Positions 1 through 8,907 of a stretch of 25,392 nt of DNA are shown one piece after another. The DNA is from a virus. How positions within the stretch are numbered: position 1 is the first letter of the stretch; the number at the start of each line of letters is the position of its first letter. Under the pieces are notes generated by a model, which did not search any database, had not been told where the DNA came from, and saw only the letters and a list, made by a program, of their open reading frames with translations. The stretch lies in IMG/VR virus record IMGVR_UViG_3300025168_000603, positions 1 through 25,392 of that record; one strand, written 5' to 3'. The position numbers and the translations under genes are program-made.

Positions 1-692
1 ACGACATTGCAAGCCAAGGACAGGTACAACAAAATCAAGCCCGCGCCAACGCAGTAAGTCAAGGTGCTTTTGGTGGGGCGCGTTCCGGTATCATGGAATC
101 AGAGCTTGCAAAAAATATTTTAAGAGAACAAGGCAGAGCAGCCGGTAACTTACGGGCACAAGGCTTTGGGGCAGCACAACAAGCCGCACAGCAAGCGTTT
201 GAAAACACACAGCAACGTCGTTTAGCCGCTTCTCAGGGTATTGGTGATCTAGGTCTTCAATACGGACAATTAAGTCAAGCAGATATTGGGCAACTTCAGA
301 ACATAGGACAGGGTATTGCGGGCTTGTCTAATCAATATGCCGGTCTTAGTGGTCAAGCCGCCAATCTTGGCTTACAACAAGCAGGACTTGGTGAGATGGC
401 GCAACGGTCTAATCTTGCAGACGTTCAAACTCTAACAGGGTTGGGTGCTATGCAAAGGGGTCAGCAGCAAGCAGAATTAGATGCTCTTAGGCGTAGTAAT
501 GTAGAGCGCATGGCCGCTCCGTATCAACAACTTGGATTTCTCTCTGATGTTTATAGAGGAACACCAACAAGTCAGGCCACGATTACAAGTCAAAATAGTC
601 AAGATCCATCTACCGCGCAACAAGTTCTTGGTTTAGGTATTGCGGGCCTTGGTGCTGTTACAGGTGCTAGGTCTGCGGGATTAGGATTTTAA
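1..692 (+). CDS. Putative virion-associated protein, 5'-truncated
   Basis: The reading frame is open to the left edge (codons in phase from base 3), so the true start lies outside the window; the first internal ATG, at 93, is not a convincing start. The visible 230 residues are rich in Gln, Ala, Gly and Leu, with an N-terminal stretch of the type 'SQGAFGGARSGIMESELA' followed by a long helical Gln/Ala-rich region. I recall this composition from small structural or DNA-ejection proteins of marine podoviruses that precede large internal virion proteins. The next gene follows after 3 bases, so the two are co-transcribed. No enzymatic motif is visible. Assignment to a structural role rests on composition and position only. 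Confidence 0.6.
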   Translation, partial: DIASQGQVQQNQARANAVSQGAFGGARSGIMESELAKNILREQGRAAGNLRAQGFGAAQQAAQQAFENTQQRRLAASQGIGDLGLQYGQLSQADIGQLQNIGQGIAGLSNQYAGLSGQAANLGLQQAGLGEMAQRSNLADVQTLTGLGAMQRGQQQAELDALRRSNVERMAAPYQQLGFLSDVYRGTPTSQATITSQNSQDPSTAQQVLGLGIAGLGAVTGARSAGLGF

Positions 693-695
693 TTT

Positions 696-3032
696 ATGAG
701 TACATTAAATAGACCAATGTTTATGAGCCGTGGCGGTGGTGCTTTCCCAGATGTATCTGGTGATGGAAAGATTACTCAAAAAGATATTCTTATGGCTCGT
801 GGGGTTATTCCACAAAACAAAAATATGGGTGGAATGATTCGTAAAGATGAGCGAACTATTCGCAATGTAGATGATGAAATATATCGTATTGCTCCTAAAA
901 CATACGGCCGTGGCCGCGAAAGAATGGATGCTAGAGAAGAGTACGCTAGGGATTTAAGAGAGAAAGATTACTTACGCGCTCAAATGAATCGTTTAGCTAA
1001 TGGAGGTCCGCCTCTCCCTGTTCCAATGAACCCTGCCATGATGGCACCCCCTATGATGGCACCAGAGGAGCAAGTTCAAATAACCGAAGATGCCGCCGCC
1101 TTGCAGGGCGAGCAATTAGGTGAGCAATATTTAAACGAAATGATGACCGGCCTAGATACGGCTGGAAGCACGGAAGAAGTGATTGATGCCATTCGTGGCA
1201 ACGATAAAACGTTACAAGAGCGATATGACGAGCTTGCTAATTTTGTAGGGGAGGCCGATTCTTCTGCCACGCCCGAATCTGTCTTGGCCCTTGTGCAACC
1301 GACCATTATGCTTACTGAACAAGGTGCAATGGACTCGGGAATTGGTGAGCTAATGCAAGGTATTGCCGGTGAAGTAGAAATGGAAACAGAGATGGGCGCA
1401 CCTACGCCAATGGGGCAAGGTGTGGGCGAATTGATGGTTAGTCAATCTGTTGAAGAGATGGTTCCGCAAATGAATGCGGGCGGTCCGGTGCAACATTTTA
1501 GCAAAGGGCTTGGTGTATTTTCTGATCCATCAATGGCAAATATACAAAATAAAGCAGGAATGTATGAGCAACTATATGGCCCTGTTTTTGGCTTTAATGA
1601 GGCAGATGAAGACATTGCCAAGTCTCAAGTTGCCCTTGAAATAGCCAATCGTGGATTAGCTTTAGCCAGTGGAGTAGATCCTAACACCGGACAAAAAATG
1701 TCAGGAAGTTTAGTTTCTCAAGTAGCACAATCAGCGCAAGGATTGCCTCAAGCACTAGGTGTAATCGGAGCGCAAAAAAGAGCATCAGAACGACAAATTG
1801 CTCAGGCTGGTTTAGGACAAGCTATTACTGAACAAACTGCAATGGATCAAGCGAGATACGCACAAAGCTTACGTCAGGCTGGGCAAGCACCTAAATTTTA
1901 CACTGTTACAACTGGAACTGGGGAAACTCTTAATTTAGATTTAGGAGGCTCAAATCTTTCAGATCTTACGACTTTTAAAAATTTAAGCGCAGAGGGGGGA
2001 GATGGAGTAAGTACTATGAATGCCGTTAGTTCTGTCACTCAGCCTCCTCAATCAATGTATAAAAACATAATTCTTCCTGACGGTAGAAACCTTGGTACGA
2101 TAGATGTGTCTGTGGGACAAGATCCCGAAGCAGCAATAAATACATTGCTTGAAGCTAACGATATCCCTCTTAATACTGCGTATAATCTTCAGAACCTTGA
2201 TACCACTGGTGAAAACGTACCTCCTGATGAGCTAATAATTAGAGAATCATTAGCAAAACAAATGATTAAAAATTCTGAAGCCGGTGAATCTTCAAGGGAT
2301 TTAAACAGACAATTAGATGTTGCTTATAACATAATAGACGATGGAACGTTTAAACAAGGTTTTGGAGCGGACTTTAGAAAAACATTAGGAGAAATTAATC
2401 AGTTGTTTGGAAGTGTTGTTTCCGAAGAATTGATTGATGGTGTAGATTCCGCCGCCGCTTTTGACGCAGTTAGTACCCAGTTGTTAGCAGATACGATTTC
2501 AGAATTAAAAGGCGTAAGAGGGACTCAATTTATTTTTCAAACTTTGGAAAAAAGTGGACCTAGTTTAAAAAATAGCCCAGAAGGTAATAAACTTATTATT
2601 GATATAAGAAGAGCGGCTAACAATTATATAAACGATAAGTCAAAAATTGCGGATAAATACATTACGGACGTTCAAGGAAGCACCACTAGAACAGTAGACG
2701 GAAAAACTTATTCACAAGCTATACGTGAATTTGAAAACAACAATGAGGCAATACCTGAGTCGTTAAAAGAAAGATTATCTAGTCTTGTTACCGAGGGACA
2801 GGATATTGATATTTTAGGTAAGCTTGAAAATGCTGAAAAAGAGTTTAAGGATCTGAAAGATAAAGGTCAGGAAACTTATGATTCTCTTCAAGATTATATA
2901 AAAAGTCTAGATGTCTTTACGCAAATGCAAATAAAAACTGCTCAAAAGATAAGGGAAGCTAGATTTTCGAGTTCCCAAGAAATACTTGACGGATCTACTT
3001 TGATCGACACTAGGAGCAATGTAGATGGCTGA
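696..3032 (+). CDS. Large virion/internal protein with degenerate EF-hand (dockerin-like) N-terminus
   Basis: A 778-residue protein. Residues 18-36 read as an EF-hand/dockerin-type loop (DVSGDGKITQKD, with acidic or polar residues at loop positions 1, 3, 5 and 12 and Gly at 6), followed by 'ILMARGVIP'. Residues about 97-125 form a Met/Pro-rich linker after a 'NGGPP' motif, and a second 'NAGGPVQ' motif lies near 262. The rest is a long, mostly helical and polar region. No catalytic motif is recognised. Such N-termini and Gly-Gly-Pro linkers are familiar from large structural or ejected proteins of pelagiphage-like viruses (family knowledge, moderate certainty). The stop overlaps the next gene's start by 8 bases, so the two are translationally linked. 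Confidence 0.65.
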   Translation: MSTLNRPMFMSRGGGAFPDVSGDGKITQKDILMARGVIPQNKNMGGMIRKDERTIRNVDDEIYRIAPKTYGRGRERMDAREEYARDLREKDYLRAQMNRLANGGPPLPVPMNPAMMAPPMMAPEEQVQITEDAAALQGEQLGEQYLNEMMTGLDTAGSTEEVIDAIRGNDKTLQERYDELANFVGEADSSATPESVLALVQPTIMLTEQGAMDSGIGELMQGIAGEVEMETEMGAPTPMGQGVGELMVSQSVEEMVPQMNAGGPVQHFSKGLGVFSDPSMANIQNKAGMYEQLYGPVFGFNEADEDIAKSQVALEIANRGLALASGVDPNTGQKMSGSLVSQVAQSAQGLPQALGVIGAQKRASERQIAQAGLGQAITEQTAMDQARYAQSLRQAGQAPKFYTVTTGTGETLNLDLGGSNLSDLTTFKNLSAEGGDGVSTMNAVSSVTQPPQSMYKNIILPDGRNLGTIDVSVGQDPEAAINTLLEANDIPLNTAYNLQNLDTTGENVPPDELIIRESLAKQMIKNSEAGESSRDLNRQLDVAYNIIDDGTFKQGFGADFRKTLGEINQLFGSVVSEELIDGVDSAAAFDAVSTQLLADTISELKGVRGTQFIFQTLEKSGPSLKNSPEGNKLIIDIRRAANNYINDKSKIADKYITDVQGSTTRTVDGKTYSQAIREFENNNEAIPESLKERLSSLVTEGQDIDILGKLENAEKEFKDLKDKGQETYDSLQDYIKSLDVFTQMQIKTAQKIREARFSSSQEILDGSTLIDTRSNVDG

Positions 3033-5820
3033 AAATGATCCTAGAGGTAGTATAAGTTTATTAACACCTATTCTTGATCCAATAGACTCTTCCATTACTC
3101 CAGAAAAAGTTGAATCTGGAGACTATACTGCTCCGCAAATAACCACCTCAGAAGAACGTCTATTACTTCCCCCAAAAACTAAATTTGAGTTCATAGACCC
3201 ACGAGATCCATCAGTCACGAAAATTTTAGAAAGAAACGACTCCGATGTACCTAGAATTGACATAAAAACGGGCTACACTGAGGCGTATGATTCCCTTCCA
3301 ACAGGTGCGTATTTCTACGATATAGACGGCCTTAATTTATATAAAAAAGACGCAGAACCAAAAACTTTAGTTGAAAGAGGTTTTGAACGTCTTATAGGCG
3401 CAGATATTGATGCTCGTGGGTTTGGCATTGAAATTCCTAGAATTGTTTCTACTGTAACAGGTGGTATGGTGGGAAGCAGATTGGGTTTAATGACCCCTAC
3501 CATTGCTAATCCTTTAGGTGTTGCAATTAAAGGAACAGGTGTGTTGGCCTTGGGAGGTTTGGGATCGGCTATTGGCGCAATTATGCCAGAGCAAACTTTA
3601 GAGTGGGGAGAAAAATTTGGTTTAATCCCTGAAGGAACAAGAGATCAATACGGATATACTGATGAAGAATTACGTACTCTTTTTATGGGAGAAGGTCTTT
3701 TAGACATGGCTTTTGGTGCGGGATTCTCGGGTCTAAGGGCAGTGGGAAGACCTGCTGTTAAGTTTGGGGCACGTATATCAGAAGACTCGGCTAAACTGGC
3801 TCAACAAGCAAAAGACCGTGGTATAGCTATGCTTCCCGTTATGCTTGGAGATTCTCCTGTTGCTCGTGGCTATGTTTCTGTCATGGGAAGATTTCCTTTT
3901 TTCGGAACTCCATTTAAAAAAGGAGGAACCGCCGCTGTTGAAAATTATAAAAGTCTTGTAGAAAACATACCGACAAGAATGGGGCCATTAGTTGGTTTAA
4001 ACGAGTTAAGTAATAGAATATTTAAAGAAGCTTCTAATTATGTAAAACAAGTAGAAACTGATTTCTCTAACGCCTATACGAGTATTTATAAACGCGCAGA
4101 AGAAGCTGGCGTAAGAGTCATTCCAGAAAATTCTTTATCAGAAGCCACTAGAATTAAAAATCAAATATTAGCCACTAGGACGCAACTTGCAGATGGTTCC
4201 TTTGGTCAACTTTCTTCAGAAGCAGCAAGCTTTGTTAATTTTTTAGATAAAGAAATTTTAAACCTAAAACAAGGAGCCGTAAGAACAAATGCTGCTCCCA
4301 CTTTTAGAAGAAATCCTCAAACAGGTTTGCAAGAAACGGTATATGAAACAGTTCCCGTTCGTTTAGAAGGCGGAGAAACTCTGGCAGGTGCCCCACAAAC
4401 TATGGAATCTATGGATGGCATAGCCGGTAGACTAGATACCTTTATGTCAAGTACCCGACAACAATTAAATGGTAAACTTCCTGAAAATTTTGGCGAATAT
4501 TACAGCACGTTAGGCAATTCAATTAAGGGAGATGTTGTTGGAAACTTAGTAGAAAATGCTGGAAAGAATGCAGAAACTGGTTTAGACATTTATAAAAGAA
4601 ATCCACAAGGAGCCACTGGTTCTATAGGTTATGAACTACAGTTGTTAGACAAAGATTTTTCCCAAACAATGAATGCTTTGTTTGAAACAAGTGGTGCTAA
4701 AATGTTTGAAGGGGTACGTCGAGGAGGATTAAGAGGTACTACGGCCCCTTCACAAGAAGCCTTGAGAAAGAATGTTGACACTTTTGCACAATCATTATTA
4801 ACAGAGATCCCAAAAAGTCCGGCAAGTATTTTAGAGCTTAGACGAATTGTGGGTCCAGAAACTTTTAACATGATTGGCGCAGAATATTTAAACAAGGCTA
4901 TTTTACAAGCCACTGATTCAAAAACTGGAATTTTAAGAACTGATGTCCTTCGTAAAAAATTAGGATTTGATAATCCTAATGGACCAGAGGCAAAAGGTTT
5001 AGAAGCTTTGTTTTCGGGAATGAGGGCTAGTCCTGATCTTGAAGATGTCAATAAAATATTGTCTATTCCGGAACTAGAAACGATTTTAAATATAGGCGAT
5101 TCAATATCTAAATTAGAGATTCCCGATGTTTCTACGTTTATTGCTAGAAGAGCCGTAATGGGCGGACCCTCTTCTGCGGCAAAATCTTTTACTCCATTTA
5201 ATGTGGCAACAGGAACTGCCGCAGGAGCCGGTGCTACTACTTTGTTTGGAGCAGTACCTTTAATGATTACATTGACGGGAATAGCAGGGGCAAGAGGCAT
5301 TTCTAGTATGCTTTCTAATCCTTCTACTGCATTGCCTTTAAAAAAAGTCTTACAAGAAGAAGCAGAGGGAATTGTTGGTAAACAAAATTTTGCAAGAGTA
5401 GCTAGAGGTGTAATTCGATCATTAGGAGCAACCGGAGCGGCTACCTTAGAAGAAGTTTCCGAAATGTTGGGAGAATTCGACGGAATCTATGATAAGTTAC
5501 TAGAAATAGAAGAAGATCCTTCTTTATTACAAAACACTTCGCCAGCGATTGACGAGATTGAAGAATCTATTGCGACTCCGGTAGCAGTGATAGAACCTCC
5601 CCCTCCTTTTGACGCTATGAGAGACAACGTTCCCCCTCCTCCTATGAACGTAGCGCAGTTGCCGCAACAATCCACTCCTGTAGCGGTCCCACCACCACGG
5701 CCCGCGCCTCAAGGGATCGCCGCCGCTTCCCCAGAAAGCCGTGCCCAGTTTGCGGCATTGTTTCCTAATGACATGGCAAGCGGAGTCATTCGATCCCAAG
5801 GCATTGGTTCTCTCGTTTAA
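3025..5820 (+). CDS. Large internal virion / DNA-ejection-type protein
   Basis: A 931-residue protein whose ATG overlaps the previous stop by 8 bases. It has two Gly/Ala-rich hydrophobic segments (about residues 140-186 and 725-760) that could insert in or cross a membrane, separated by a long helical region. The C-terminus is a Pro-rich tail (about 855-905) ending in a segment containing 'AALFPND'. Two membrane-active segments in a very long protein encoded after other virion genes fit an ejectosome or internal core protein that helps DNA cross the host envelope; that role is inference. The LFPND-like tail recurs, as I recall, in large virion proteins of marine podoviruses and may be a packaging or assembly tag. 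No lytic transglycosylase motif is seen. It ends 15 bases before a convergent gene. Confidence 0.62.
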   Translation: MAENDPRGSISLLTPILDPIDSSITPEKVESGDYTAPQITTSEERLLLPPKTKFEFIDPRDPSVTKILERNDSDVPRIDIKTGYTEAYDSLPTGAYFYDIDGLNLYKKDAEPKTLVERGFERLIGADIDARGFGIEIPRIVSTVTGGMVGSRLGLMTPTIANPLGVAIKGTGVLALGGLGSAIGAIMPEQTLEWGEKFGLIPEGTRDQYGYTDEELRTLFMGEGLLDMAFGAGFSGLRAVGRPAVKFGARISEDSAKLAQQAKDRGIAMLPVMLGDSPVARGYVSVMGRFPFFGTPFKKGGTAAVENYKSLVENIPTRMGPLVGLNELSNRIFKEASNYVKQVETDFSNAYTSIYKRAEEAGVRVIPENSLSEATRIKNQILATRTQLADGSFGQLSSEAASFVNFLDKEILNLKQGAVRTNAAPTFRRNPQTGLQETVYETVPVRLEGGETLAGAPQTMESMDGIAGRLDTFMSSTRQQLNGKLPENFGEYYSTLGNSIKGDVVGNLVENAGKNAETGLDIYKRNPQGATGSIGYELQLLDKDFSQTMNALFETSGAKMFEGVRRGGLRGTTAPSQEALRKNVDTFAQSLLTEIPKSPASILELRRIVGPETFNMIGAEYLNKAILQATDSKTGILRTDVLRKKLGFDNPNGPEAKGLEALFSGMRASPDLEDVNKILSIPELETILNIGDSISKLEIPDVSTFIARRAVMGGPSSAAKSFTPFNVATGTAAGAGATTLFGAVPLMITLTGIAGARGISSMLSNPSTALPLKKVLQEEAEGIVGKQNFARVARGVIRSLGATGAATLEEVSEMLGEFDGIYDKLLEIEEDPSLLQNTSPAIDEIEESIATPVAVIEPPPPFDAMRDNVPPPPMNVAQLPQQSTPVAVPPPRPAPQGIAAASPESRAQFAALFPNDMASGVIRSQGIGSLV

Positions 5821-5835
5821 ATTAAAATACTTAGG

Positions 5836-6315
5836 TCACTTAACTTTCTTAGGCACATATTCTCCAAGTTGGGGATTAACTACGTTAGAGCGAAGCATCC
5901 TATATATTCTTTTAAACCCCAACCCGTGAGGTTTTCGATATATGTTTTTTAACCATCGGCATTTAGGCCCAAACTTATATTGAACGTGATGCGCTACTTC
6001 ATGCGACACACTTAGCCACAAGTCCTCTTCGAGGCTCTTGGTATAGCGTCCGCCGATCACGGGACAGTTGTCATAAGCAGGGTATTCTTTGTGCCAGCCT
6101 TCCTTTCCGTGCTGCCAATAGTTAAGGTTGATCTGAATAACTCTTTTGCCGCCGTAAGTCGCTCCGCTGCACCAATCCTTATTTACTACTTTGGTGCATT
6201 GTATGGCCTCTTCAACATGATGCTTTTTAATATCCAGTTCGTAGTCTTTCTTTTTTAAATGATTCATACACTTCCTGACCATTCGTTCAATCAACTTCTC
6301 TTCGGCAGTCTTCAT
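5836..6315 (-). CDS. SprT-like zinc metalloprotease-fold protein
   Basis: A 159-residue protein. The zinc-metallopeptidase signature HEVAH is at residues 105-109, with a further candidate ligand in HGLGFK starting at His130; HExxH followed about 20 residues later by HGxxFK/R is the SprT/Spartan-like arrangement. SprT-family proteins are linked to DNA-protein crosslink proteolysis and DNA repair; the role in phage is unknown. A strong ribosome binding site (AGGAGGTG) lies 4 bases before the ATG, inside the end of the upstream gene, and start and stop overlap as ATGA, so the two genes are coupled. The C-terminus is basic. There is no C-terminal Cys-rich ribbon here, unlike the second SprT-like protein of this window (22781-23365). 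Confidence 0.75.
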   Translation of the reverse strand: MKTAEEKLIERMVRKCMNHLKKKDYELDIKKHHVEEAIQCTKVVNKDWCSGATYGGKRVIQINLNYWQHGKEGWHKEYPAYDNCPVIGGRYTKSLEEDLWLSVSHEVAHHVQYKFGPKCRWLKNIYRKPHGLGFKRIYRMLRSNVVNPQLGEYVPKKVK

Positions 6316-6542
6316 ACTTTCACCTCCTTTATAGGAAGCCGTCGAGTCTTAGTACGATGCTTACCTTCTTTCCAAGCAATTATGACGATGTGTGCCCACT
6401 TTGGTCCTTTGGTTTTTAAATACCCCACTCTGTATCCGCAATCATAGTAATGAACTAACGGCCAACCATTAGTCTTAGCTTGTCGTTTAAGGCGAGCGAC
6501 TACTTTAGTCCACGGGAATATATCTTTTTTGTTTTTACACAT
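6312..6542 (-). CDS. Small basic protein of unknown function
   Basis: A 76-residue, Lys/Arg/Trp-rich protein. The start at 6542 is chosen because AAGGAG lies 6 bases upstream (6549-6554, minus strand); a longer frame from 6575 has no such site. It begins MCKNKKDIFPW and contains several aromatic and basic residues (for example WPLVHYYDCGYRVGYLK), compatible with a compact nucleic-acid-binding fold, though no family is recognised. Its stop overlaps the start of the SprT-like gene (ATGA), implying a two-gene operon driven by the extended -10 promoter at 6580-6588. Confidence 0.65.
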   Translation of the reverse strand: MCKNKKDIFPWTKVVARLKRQAKTNGWPLVHYYDCGYRVGYLKTKGPKWAHIVIIAWKEGKHRTKTRRLPIKEVKV

Positions 6543-6579
6543 ATGTTTCTCCTTGAATGAATTTTCAAAACACAAGCGT

Positions 6580-6588
6580 ATTATATCA
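6580..6588 (-). promoter_or_regulatory. Extended -10 promoter for the 6542 gene pair
   Basis: On the minus strand the sequence reads TGATATAAT, a perfect TATAAT with the TGn extension. The predicted start falls near 6573, giving a leader of about 30 bases that contains TTCATTCA and then AAGGAG. No good -35 box is seen at 16-18 bases, as expected for an extended -10 promoter. Confidence 0.6.
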
Positions 6589-6782
6589 AACGACTTTTTG
6601 ATTTTTAGAAACTACGGTAAAAACAGGGTACAAACGGGGCTGAAACCTAATGTTCATCACAAGAAAAAAAAGTTTGGTGGCTATAAACGTAGCGTATTTC
6701 TTTGTAACAATAACAAAAAAACACATTAAGAAGGGCTGTGCCTCAACAAATATGGGGACACAATTTATTACAATTTATTTTT
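6589..6782. other. Non-coding gap between minus-strand genes
   Basis: About 190 AT-rich bases between the end of the helicase gene and the promoter at 6580. It contains a tandem pair of the 10-mer ACAATTTATT (6760-6779) just after the helicase stop and runs of A/T. I see only a weak GC hairpin around AGGGCTGTGCCT and no convincing rho-independent terminator. Short plus-strand reading frames here have no ribosome binding site and are not called. Confidence 0.4.
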
Positions 6783-8237
6783 TTAGATCAACCAGTCAAC
6801 TAAATTTTCACCAAGCACTTGACCTGCTAAATTAATTTTATCTCGTAAAGCTTGAGTTATTTTCTCGTCAATAGTTGCGGGACTATAAAGGTCGATATAT
6901 GTAACGGATTTCTTTTGTCCAATCCGATGCGCTCTATCCTCACTTTGAATCCGATGCTCAAGGTTGTAGGAGTTGCTGTAATAAATCACGGTACTTGCAG
7001 CAATTAACGTAATACCGTATCCCGCAGTAGAGGGCTGTCCTACAAAAAAACGTAATGGACTATTAACGTCTTCAAACTCTTTGACAATTTTTTGACGCTC
7101 ATCTTGAGGAGTGGCCCCATAGTAACTGGCTACCGAGTCTCGTCCATAAGCTTTAGTCAAAGCTTCTTCGATGGATTTAATATCATGCGTCCATGTTGCC
7201 CATATTATTGATTTACCAGAATTTTCTTCGCATATGGTCAAAAGTTCATCGAGTCTATTGTTGTTTATTGGCTGTATCGGTGCTTGTTCATCGGGTTGAA
7301 AATGACCACAAGCTATTTGATGAAGCCTCATTATCTGCGTCAAAACATTGGCGGTAGTCGCCAATTTTCCGTCATCTAATTGTGCTAAAGCCAATTCTTT
7401 CATTTGCCCATAAAGTTTTTTCTGTTCCGATGTCAGTTCCACTTTTCTTCTAACATAAACTTTTGCAGGAAGGTCTAAACAATCTTCTTTTAAAACCCTA
7501 GTAGCAAACTTATCTAATCTTTCTGAAAGTTCGTCTAATCTTTGAAAACTGACAATTTCTTGAAAGTTTTTAACGCCCATCGTTCGCCGTCTCATTACTG
7601 CATATCGCGCTTGAAAGCTGTAAAAACTTTTAAAACCTAAAGCATTTAACGACAAGAAACTGCACTGGGTGTACAAGTCCATAGGAGACTTTGTGACAGG
7701 AGATCCTGTAAGGATGCGTCTATACCTTGCTTTTTCTCCACAGCGCATGACGCTCTTTGTACGAGCCGCTGTGCGGTTCTTTATCGTAGTGCTTTCATCC
7801 ACCACCATAAAACTATCCGGATTGAGTTCTAGGAAACGATACGCGGCCGCTGAACCTTTGCTCGTAGAAAGTGCCTCTACATTCATTACTAAAATATTTA
7901 ATGTTTCAGGCTCTCTGTTTTCAGGAACCGCAACTTTCAGTAATTCTTCTTTGTACTTGTTGGTAAAGTTTGGTTGCCACCTTACGACATATCTTTTAAT
8001 TCTTTCTGGAAGATGTGCCGGAATTTCAAGTTGGACCCAATTATCAAAAACACCTTTGGGAGCGACAACTAACGCATGAGTTACTTTATTGTTTTCAAAA
8101 AGCGACCCCATTGTGTCAACAATGACTTTAGTTTTCCCTGTTCCCATTTCCATGAAAAGCGCATGATACGGGGCGTTACAAGAATTATTAAAGGCAGACA
8201 ATTGATGATCGTATGGTTTTGTTTTAAATTTATACAT
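6783..8237 (-). CDS. SNF2-family (superfamily 2) DNA helicase/translocase
   Basis: A 484-residue protein from the ATG at 8237 (an AAAGG-type site lies just upstream; the frame extends further without a better start). Helicase motifs in order: Walker A MGTGKTK (residues 31-37, Lys36), motif II VVDEST (145-150, DEST in place of DEAH), motif III LTGSP (176-180), and near the C-terminus HRIQSEDRAHRIGQ, the diagnostic SNF2 motif VI. ATP-driven translocation on double-stranded DNA is the expected activity. Phage members are compact, without the extra domains of chromatin remodellers, and probably act in replication, recombination or displacement of proteins from DNA. It is transcribed away from the replication module from a shared divergent promoter region. 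Confidence 0.9.
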   Translation of the reverse strand: MYKFKTKPYDHQLSAFNNSCNAPYHALFMEMGTGKTKVIVDTMGSLFENNKVTHALVVAPKGVFDNWVQLEIPAHLPERIKRYVVRWQPNFTNKYKEELLKVAVPENREPETLNILVMNVEALSTSKGSAAAYRFLELNPDSFMVVDESTTIKNRTAARTKSVMRCGEKARYRRILTGSPVTKSPMDLYTQCSFLSLNALGFKSFYSFQARYAVMRRRTMGVKNFQEIVSFQRLDELSERLDKFATRVLKEDCLDLPAKVYVRRKVELTSEQKKLYGQMKELALAQLDDGKLATTANVLTQIMRLHQIACGHFQPDEQAPIQPINNNRLDELLTICEENSGKSIIWATWTHDIKSIEEALTKAYGRDSVASYYGATPQDERQKIVKEFEDVNSPLRFFVGQPSTAGYGITLIAASTVIYYSNSYNLEHRIQSEDRAHRIGQKKSVTYIDLYSPATIDEKITQALRDKINLAGQVLGENLVDWLI

Positions 8238-8252
8238 TTTTTTAACCTTTTG

Positions 8253-8282
8253 TTGACACCGCACAATATAAGAGTTTATCAT
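8253..8282 (+). promoter_or_regulatory. Sigma70-type promoter of the replication module
   Basis: TTGACA (8253-8258, perfect) is followed after 18 bases by TATCAT (8277-8282, 5 of 6). The predicted start is near 8289, immediately before a perfect inverted repeat at 8290-8309. This is the first plus-strand promoter before the replication genes, which run without a clear terminator to about 15580. Confidence 0.65.
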
Positions 8283-8291
8283 CCAAATCAA
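8263..8291 (-). promoter_or_regulatory. Candidate promoter for the SNF2 helicase gene
   Basis: Minus strand TTGATT (8286-8291), a 17-base spacer, then TATTGT (8263-8268). Each box matches the sigma70 consensus at 4 of 6 positions. It interleaves with the plus-strand promoter in the same stretch, so the two divergent units would compete for polymerase. Confidence 0.4.
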
Positions 8292-8309
8292 GCTGAAATC
8301 CATCAGCTT
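8290..8309. repeat. Perfect inverted repeat at the predicted transcript start (operator or 5' hairpin)
   Basis: AAGCTGA (8290-8296) and TCAGCTT (8303-8309) are exact 7-bp arms around a 6-base loop. It covers the start of the predicted plus-strand transcript and touches the -35 box of the divergent helicase promoter, so it is well placed for a repressor operator or a transcript-stabilising 5' hairpin. Confidence 0.6.
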
Positions 8310-8327
8310 TGAACACGAGGCATGAAC

Positions 8328-8906
8328 ATGAGCGAAATTGATGACTTTCTTACAAGCACTGTGTCCCAAAGTAAATCAAGTCTTGAAAACGTAGATGACA
8401 ATGGCGTAAGAACGATTGCAGAACTTGCAACCTCTGTAAAAAAAACTACTGCACAAATTCTTAATCTTGAGAATCAACTAAAAAAAGAAAAGGAAAACCT
8501 ACGTCAATTAACTGACGAAGATCTTCCGGACATGCTTTTTAGTTTAGGTGTTCAGTCGTTTAAACTTCACGACGGAAGCGAGGTCACTGTCAAACAAACC
8601 TACGGCGCACACATTAATCTTGAAAATAAAGATGCGGCGCATCATTGGCTACGGGAGAACGGGTACGGTGATCTTATTAAGAATCACATCACTTGCGAGT
8701 TTGGTAGAGGTGAAGACGAAGCAGCTTCTAAATTTATTGAAGTAGCAAACACATTAGCCAAAATTGCCCCAAAACAGAAAACGGACATCCATTCTTCGAC
8801 ACTTAAAGCCTTTGTAAAAGAAAGCTTACAAGCGGGAGTGGACATACCGACTGATCTTTTTGGTGTGTTTACAGGGAATCGAGCAACCATTAAACAAGGA
8901 AAATGA
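8328..8906 (+). CDS. Conserved phage protein of unknown function upstream of the ssDNA-binding protein
   Basis: A 192-residue protein. The second of two nearby ATGs (8328) is chosen because GAGG (8317-8320) lies 7 bases before it but only 1 base before the first (8322). Residues about 30-70 form a helical, charged region (coiled-coil-like, 'NQLKKEKENLRQL'), followed by a more globular part with FKLHDGSEVTVKQ and a C-terminal 'HSSTLKAFVKE' segment. It resembles, from memory, small phage proteins located just before ssDNA-binding or recombination genes; a replication accessory role is inference. The stop is separated from the next ATG by a single base. Confidence 0.75.
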   Translation: MSEIDDFLTSTVSQSKSSLENVDDNGVRTIAELATSVKKTTAQILNLENQLKKEKENLRQLTDEDLPDMLFSLGVQSFKLHDGSEVTVKQTYGAHINLENKDAAHHWLRENGYGDLIKNHITCEFGRGEDEAASKFIEVANTLAKIAPKQKTDIHSSTLKAFVKESLQAGVDIPTDLFGVFTGNRATIKQGK

Positions 8907-8907
8907 A

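Noticed and set aside
4629-5300. 223-residue minus-strand reading frame inside the large virion protein gene
   Set aside because: Composition is a mirror of the plus-strand Gly/Ala-rich coding, there is no ribosome binding site, and it lies wholly within a well-supported gene.
7669-8079. 136-residue plus-strand reading frame opposite the SNF2 helicase gene
   Set aside because: Antisense shadow of a gene with a full helicase motif set; no start signal.
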